From NCBI GenBank assembly GCA_964538025.1, contig CAZICZ010000014.1:1-17176 (forward strand): DNA of 17,176 bases, in the 5' to 3' direction. This document shows positions 13,667 through 17,176 of the stretch, piece after piece. Under the pieces are notes generated by a model. That model saw only the letters and a list, made by a program, of their open reading frames with translations, was not told where the DNA came from and did not search any database. A program made the position numbers and the translations under genes. How positions within the stretch are numbered: the stretch's first letter is position 1; every line of letters starts with the position of its first letter. This DNA is from UBA5078 sp964538025. GTDB taxonomy: Bacteria; Pseudomonadota; Gammaproteobacteria; Pseudomonadales; Pseudohongiellaceae.

Positions 13667-15478
13667 ATGGCCGGTCTGATTCCGCAAGCCTTTATTGATG
13701 ATCTGTTGAGCCGCGTCGACATCGTCGACGTGATCGACAAACGCATCACCCTGCGCAAAAGCGGCAAAAACTATTCGGCTCTGTGCCCCTTCCATACGGA
13801 AAAATCCCCCTCCTTCAGCGTCGAGCCCGAGAAGCAGTTCTATTACTGTTTTGGCTGCGGCGCCGGGGGCAATGCCCTCGGCTTCGTGATGGATTACGAG
13901 CGCATGGACTTTCCCCAGGCGGTGGAAACGCTCGCGGGGGATTACGGCCTGACCGTGCCGCGGGAAGAGGGTGCAAAAGAGGATGCCAAGCAGGGTGAGA
14001 ACAAGCAGATTCTCGACGTCCTGCATCAGGCCAATCTCTATTATCAGCAGCAATTGCGAAGCCATCCGCAAAGGCCGCGGGCCGTGAACTACCTCAAGGG
14101 TCGCGGCCTGACCGGCGCCATCGCCAAACAATTTGGCATCGGCTATGCCCCGCCGGGGTGGGACAATCTGCTCACTGCCCTTGGAACGGATGAGACCCAG
14201 AAAGAGACGCTGTTCAAGGCGGGCCTGCTGATCCGCAAAGACCAGGAGCCGGGCACGGAAAGCACCGCGCGCGCCGGACATTACGACCGCTTTCGCGACC
14301 GTATCATGTTTCCGATACGCGACTCCCGGGGGCGCGTGCTGGGGTTTGGCGGGCGGGTGCTGACCGATGAAAAGCCCAAGTACCTGAACTCTCCCGAAAC
14401 GCCGGTGTACCACAAAGCGAACGAGCTCTACGGCCTGTACGAGTCGCGCCGCAGCAATCCGAAACAACAGCGTTTCGTGATCGTGGAAGGCTATATGGAC
14501 GTGGTGGCACTGGCGCAAAACGGCATCGATTACGCCGTGGCCACGCTGGGCACGGCGACCAATGCCACCCATTTGACACGATTGTTCAAAATCGTCTCGG
14601 AAGTCATCTATTGTTTCGACGGCGATGCGGCCGGACGCACCGCTGCATGGCGAGGTTTGCAGGCCACCCTGCCCGTGTTGCAGGACGGACGTCAGGTGCG
14701 TTTTTTGTTTCTGCCCGAAGGTGAAGACCCGGACACGCTGGTGCGCAAGATCGGCAAGGAGCGTTTCAGTGCCCTGATCGACAAGGCCACGCCGCTGGCC
14801 GATTTCTTTTTTGATCATCTGTGCGAGGACCTCGATCCCGACAGCATCGATGGCAAGGCCAAACTCAGCGCTCTGGCCCTGCCCTTGCTCAAGCAGATGC
14901 CGACCGGCATCTACCGGCAACTCATGCTGGATCGGCTGGCGCATCTGGCCGGGGTGGAAACTCGCGCCATTGAGTCCATGATGGGCAGCACGCCGGCACG
15001 TGCAGAAAACGAGATGCCCCCCGACCTGGCGCAGCCCCCGGCGGCCAGCTATGGCAGCGCCTCGCGCCCAAGCGCAAAACCGGCACCCCGCGTGCACGCC
15101 ATTCCCCGCAGCCCCGGTCTGAAGGCCATAGAGCTGCTGCTGTTCAAACCCGAGGTGGCGCACAGTCTGGACGCCGATCTGGAACCGCTGCGCGAGAACG
15201 GCGACAACACCACAGATTTATTGCTTGAACTTGTTGAATTGGTGAAGCGTGACCCCACTACTAACACCTACACCATGCTGGGGCATTGCTACGGCACCGC
15301 GCTGGGCAACCAGCTAACGCATCTCGTCAAGAACGAGAAAATTACCCCACGTGACGGGGTGAGTAGTGAGTTTCACTACCTGATCGAATCGCTGCTCAGC
15401 GATGCCCGGAAAAAGCAGTACAAAAAGCAGTTAATGGCCGAACTCGCCCCGCGTCTTCGCGGCGGAAAAACAGAGTAA
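13667..15478 (+). CDS. dnaG: DNA primase DnaG
   Basis: DnaG makes the RNA primers for leading- and lagging-strand synthesis and is recruited by the DnaB helicase. The 603-residue product has the N-terminal zinc-binding domain with C40, H43, C61 and C64 (CPFH and CFGC), at the same positions as in E. coli. The RNA polymerase core includes YDRFRDRIMFPI (206-217). The TOPRIM centre follows with E274 in VEGYMD and D318-D320 in FDGDAAGR. After a Pro/Ala-rich linker (about 435-470) comes the helical DnaB-binding C-terminal domain, ending RKKQYKKQL. Length is slightly above E. coli's 581. The ATG at 13667 has only a weak GGA-type ribosome binding site and overlaps a 10-codon open frame (13647-13679), both consistent with low primase output. 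Confidence 0.98.
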   Translation: MAGLIPQAFIDDLLSRVDIVDVIDKRITLRKSGKNYSALCPFHTEKSPSFSVEPEKQFYYCFGCGAGGNALGFVMDYERMDFPQAVETLAGDYGLTVPREEGAKEDAKQGENKQILDVLHQANLYYQQQLRSHPQRPRAVNYLKGRGLTGAIAKQFGIGYAPPGWDNLLTALGTDETQKETLFKAGLLIRKDQEPGTESTARAGHYDRFRDRIMFPIRDSRGRVLGFGGRVLTDEKPKYLNSPETPVYHKANELYGLYESRRSNPKQQRFVIVEGYMDVVALAQNGIDYAVATLGTATNATHLTRLFKIVSEVIYCFDGDAAGRTAAWRGLQATLPVLQDGRQVRFLFLPEGEDPDTLVRKIGKERFSALIDKATPLADFFFDHLCEDLDPDSIDGKAKLSALALPLLKQMPTGIYRQLMLDRLAHLAGVETRAIESMMGSTPARAENEMPPDLAQPPAASYGSASRPSAKPAPRVHAIPRSPGLKAIELLLFKPEVAHSLDADLEPLRENGDNTTDLLLELVELVKRDPTTNTYTMLGHCYGTALGNQLTHLVKNEKITPRDGVSSEFHYLIESLLSDARKKQYKKQLMAELAPRLRGGKTE

Positions 15479-15495
15479 ACGCCTCAATTTGGTTG

Positions 15496-15525
15496 CTGGC
15501 ATGCCTTGTCTCATGAGGCTATAAT
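15496..15525 (+). promoter_or_regulatory. Sigma-70 promoter between dnaG and rpoD
   Basis: A perfect TATAAT -10 at 15520-15525 has CTGGCA (15496-15501, four of six -35 matches) 18 bases upstream. Predicted transcription begins near 15532, about 50 bases before the rpoD ATG. A 6-base inverted repeat, GCCTCA 15481-15486 and TGAGGC 15514-15519, brackets the -35 region and abuts the -10, so an operator is possible. It would allow rpoD to be expressed apart from rpsU and dnaG. Confidence 0.6.
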
Positions 15526-15580
15526 GCTCGGCTCTTTTTTCAACACGCTCACTTGGTCTGATCGACCACCACGGGGAAAC

Positions 15581-17176
15581 ATGTCTGACATCCGTTTAAC
15601 CCAAATGCCACAATCCGGCCTCAAGGCCCTCATCGCAAAAGGGAAAGAGCAGAACTATCTCACCTATGCCGAGGTGAATGACCACCTGCCGGAATCGATT
15701 TCCGATCCGGACCAGGTGGAAGACATCATTCAGATGATCAACGACATGGGCATCAAGGTCTATGAGACCGCGCCCGATGCCGACACCCTGCTGATGAACG
15801 AAGGCGACAGCAACACGGACGAAGTGGCCGCTGCTGAAGCCGCCGCCGCGCTGGCCGCGGTAGAGAACGAGGCAGGCCGCACGACGGACCCGGTGCGCAT
15901 GTACATGCGCGAAATGGGCACCGTGGAGCTGCTGACCCGCGAAGGCGAAATCGTGATCGCCAAGCGCATCGAGGAAGGCCTGCGTGAGCTGATGAAGGCC
16001 ATGGCGTGCTTCCCCGGCACCGTCTCCCGCGTGCTGCAGGAATACGATCTGGTAGATACCGAAGAGCGCCGTCTTAGCGACATCATCACCAGCTACCTGT
16101 CCACCGACGACGAGCCCGAAGTTCTTGCCGCCACGCTGGTGGAAGTCGAAGAAGAAACGCCCGAAGTCGCCAAAGCCGATGACGAGGAAGACGACGAGGT
16201 CATCGCGGACGACGAGGAAGACGCCAACGTCGGCCCGGATCCCGAAGAAGCCAAGCTGCGCTTCAATGAACTGCGCGTCCAGCTGAAGGCCACCGAAGCC
16301 GTCATCAAGAAACACGGCCGCACCCACAAAAAGACGTTGGCCGAGCTGGACAAGCTGGGCGACTGCTTCAAGGCGTTCAAACTGACGCCCAAGCAGTTCG
16401 AGCCCATTCTGGCCCACGTGCGCAGTGTGCTGCAGAAAGTGCGCCGCAACGAGCGCACCATCATGTCCCTGTGTGTGCGCACGGCAGGCATGCCGCGCAA
16501 GACCTTTATCCAGAACTTCCCCGGCAATGAAGTGAACGAGGCCTGGGTGGATGCGCTGGTGAAAATGAAGGAGCCCTGGTCCGAGGCCGTGGGCAACCTG
16601 AAGACCGAAATCAACCGCGCGCAGAAAAAACTGATTGCCCTGGAAGAGGAAAGCGGCCTGAGCGTCTCCGAGATCAAGGAGATCAACCGCAACATGTCCA
16701 TCGGCGAGGCCAAGTCGCGCCGCGCCAAGAAGGAAATGGTGGAGGCCAACCTGCGTCTGGTGATCTCCATTGCGAAGAAGTACACCAACCGCGGCCTGCA
16801 GTTCCTCGACCTGATTCAGGAAGGCAACATCGGCCTGATGAAAGCAGTGGACAAGTTCGAATACCGTCGCGGCTACAAGTTCTCGACCTACGCCACCTGG
16901 TGGATTCGTCAGGCCATCACGCGCTCCATCGCCGACCAGGCGCGCACGATCCGCATCCCGGTGCACATGATCGAGACCATCAACAAGCTCAACCGCATCT
17001 CGCGCCAGATGGTGCACGAGAAGGGTCGCGAGCCCACACCGGAAGAGCTGGGCGAGCGCATGGACATGACCGAGGACAAGGTACGGCGCGTGCTGAAGAT
17101 TGCGAAGGAGCCGATCTCCATGGAAACCCCGATCGGCGATGACGAAGATTCGCATCTGGGGGATTTCATCGAGGAC
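15581..17176 (+). CDS. rpoD: RNA polymerase sigma factor RpoD (sigma-70), 3'-truncated by window edge
   Basis: This is the primary sigma factor, which directs RNA polymerase to housekeeping promoters. The frame is open for 532 codons to the window end without interruption. Visible are region 1.1 (1 to about 80, with LKALIAKGKEQNYLTYAEVN), region 1.2 (103 to about 134, DPVRMYMREMGTVELL), a strongly acidic non-conserved region (about 188-222, rich in Asp/Glu) and region 2 (384 to about 460). Region 2 carries KKYTNRGLQFLDLIQEGN and the promoter-melting TYATWWIRQAI, with W440-W441. Region 3 follows, down to GDDEDSHLGDFIED at the last residues. By comparison with E. coli (613 residues), about 90 residues, including the -35-reading region 4, lie beyond the edge. 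The ATG at 15581 follows a GGGGA ribosome binding site by a few bases. It is last in the rpsU-yqeY-dnaG-rpoD operon and also has its own promoter. Confidence 0.98.
   Translation, partial: MSDIRLTQMPQSGLKALIAKGKEQNYLTYAEVNDHLPESISDPDQVEDIIQMINDMGIKVYETAPDADTLLMNEGDSNTDEVAAAEAAAALAAVENEAGRTTDPVRMYMREMGTVELLTREGEIVIAKRIEEGLRELMKAMACFPGTVSRVLQEYDLVDTEERRLSDIITSYLSTDDEPEVLAATLVEVEEETPEVAKADDEEDDEVIADDEEDANVGPDPEEAKLRFNELRVQLKATEAVIKKHGRTHKKTLAELDKLGDCFKAFKLTPKQFEPILAHVRSVLQKVRRNERTIMSLCVRTAGMPRKTFIQNFPGNEVNEAWVDALVKMKEPWSEAVGNLKTEINRAQKKLIALEEESGLSVSEIKEINRNMSIGEAKSRRAKKEMVEANLRLVISIAKKYTNRGLQFLDLIQEGNIGLMKAVDKFEYRRGYKFSTYATWWIRQAITRSIADQARTIRIPVHMIETINKLNRISRQMVHEKGREPTPEELGERMDMTEDKVRRVLKIAKEPISMETPIGDDEDSHLGDFIED

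Noticed and set aside
13586..15163. Long minus-strand open frame (525 codons) across dnaG
   Set aside because: It is a mirror of dnaG in GC-rich DNA, with no recognisable domain; dnaG on the plus strand has every family motif.
16142..16250. Acidic Asp/Glu-rich stretch in RpoD as an unusual insertion
   Set aside because: A strongly acidic non-conserved region at this place is normal for gammaproteobacterial RpoD; the length differs from E. coli by only a few residues.
15596..17155. Long minus-strand open frame (519 codons) across rpoD
   Set aside because: It lies antisense to an unmistakable sigma-70 gene and has a low-complexity His/Gln/Val composition typical of antisense frames.
1..17176. 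tRNA genes, CRISPR arrays, insertion sequences, phage attachment sites
   Set aside because: I looked across the window on both strands and found no cloverleaf, regularly spaced repeat, transposase, integrase or flanking direct repeat.

Overview
The window is core chromosomal DNA of a fairly GC-rich gammaproteobacterium. The gene order lptD-surA-pdxA-rsmA-apaG-apaH is the classic gammaproteobacterial block, and the continuation through cca, folK-folB-tsaD and rpsU-yqeY-dnaG-rpoD follows, as far as I recall it, the order found in Pseudomonas and its relatives. Species cannot be assigned from the sequence alone. Coding density is very high. No tRNA, rRNA, CRISPR array, insertion sequence or integrase is visible. 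No stretch over 300 bases lacks a gene; the longest gap is the 298-base divergent region between tsaD and rpsU (12506-12803).

Layout. (1) 1-6830, plus strand: lptD (5' end outside the window), surA, pdxA, rsmA, apaG and apaH, packed as one operon with overlapping or near-adjacent genes. LptD is the outer-membrane LPS translocon and SurA is the periplasmic chaperone that helps fold it. The remaining genes serve vitamin B6 synthesis, 16S rRNA methylation and Ap4A breakdown. (2) 6888-8126, plus strand: cca, the CCA-adding enzyme. (3) 8202-10600, plus strand: a two-gene accessory pair, a Kef-type cation:proton antiporter with an NAD-binding RCK domain, coupled by a one-base stop/start overlap to a class II (SIRT4-like) sirtuin. 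(4) 12505-10563, minus strand: tsaD, folB and folK with no spacing between genes. FolK converges on and overlaps the sirtuin gene. (5) 12804 to the window end, plus strand: the macromolecular-synthesis operon rpsU-yqeY-dnaG-rpoD (rpoD cut off at the right edge), with hairpins after rpsU and a good sigma-70 promoter in front of rpoD.

Nearly everything is well-known housekeeping. The most distinctive element is the antiporter-sirtuin pair lodged between cca and folK; both products are predicted to bind NAD. The absence of plsY between tsaD and folB is also notable, as are the stem-loops and internal promoter that could set the relative output of S21, primase and sigma-70. I see no clear previously undescribed system.
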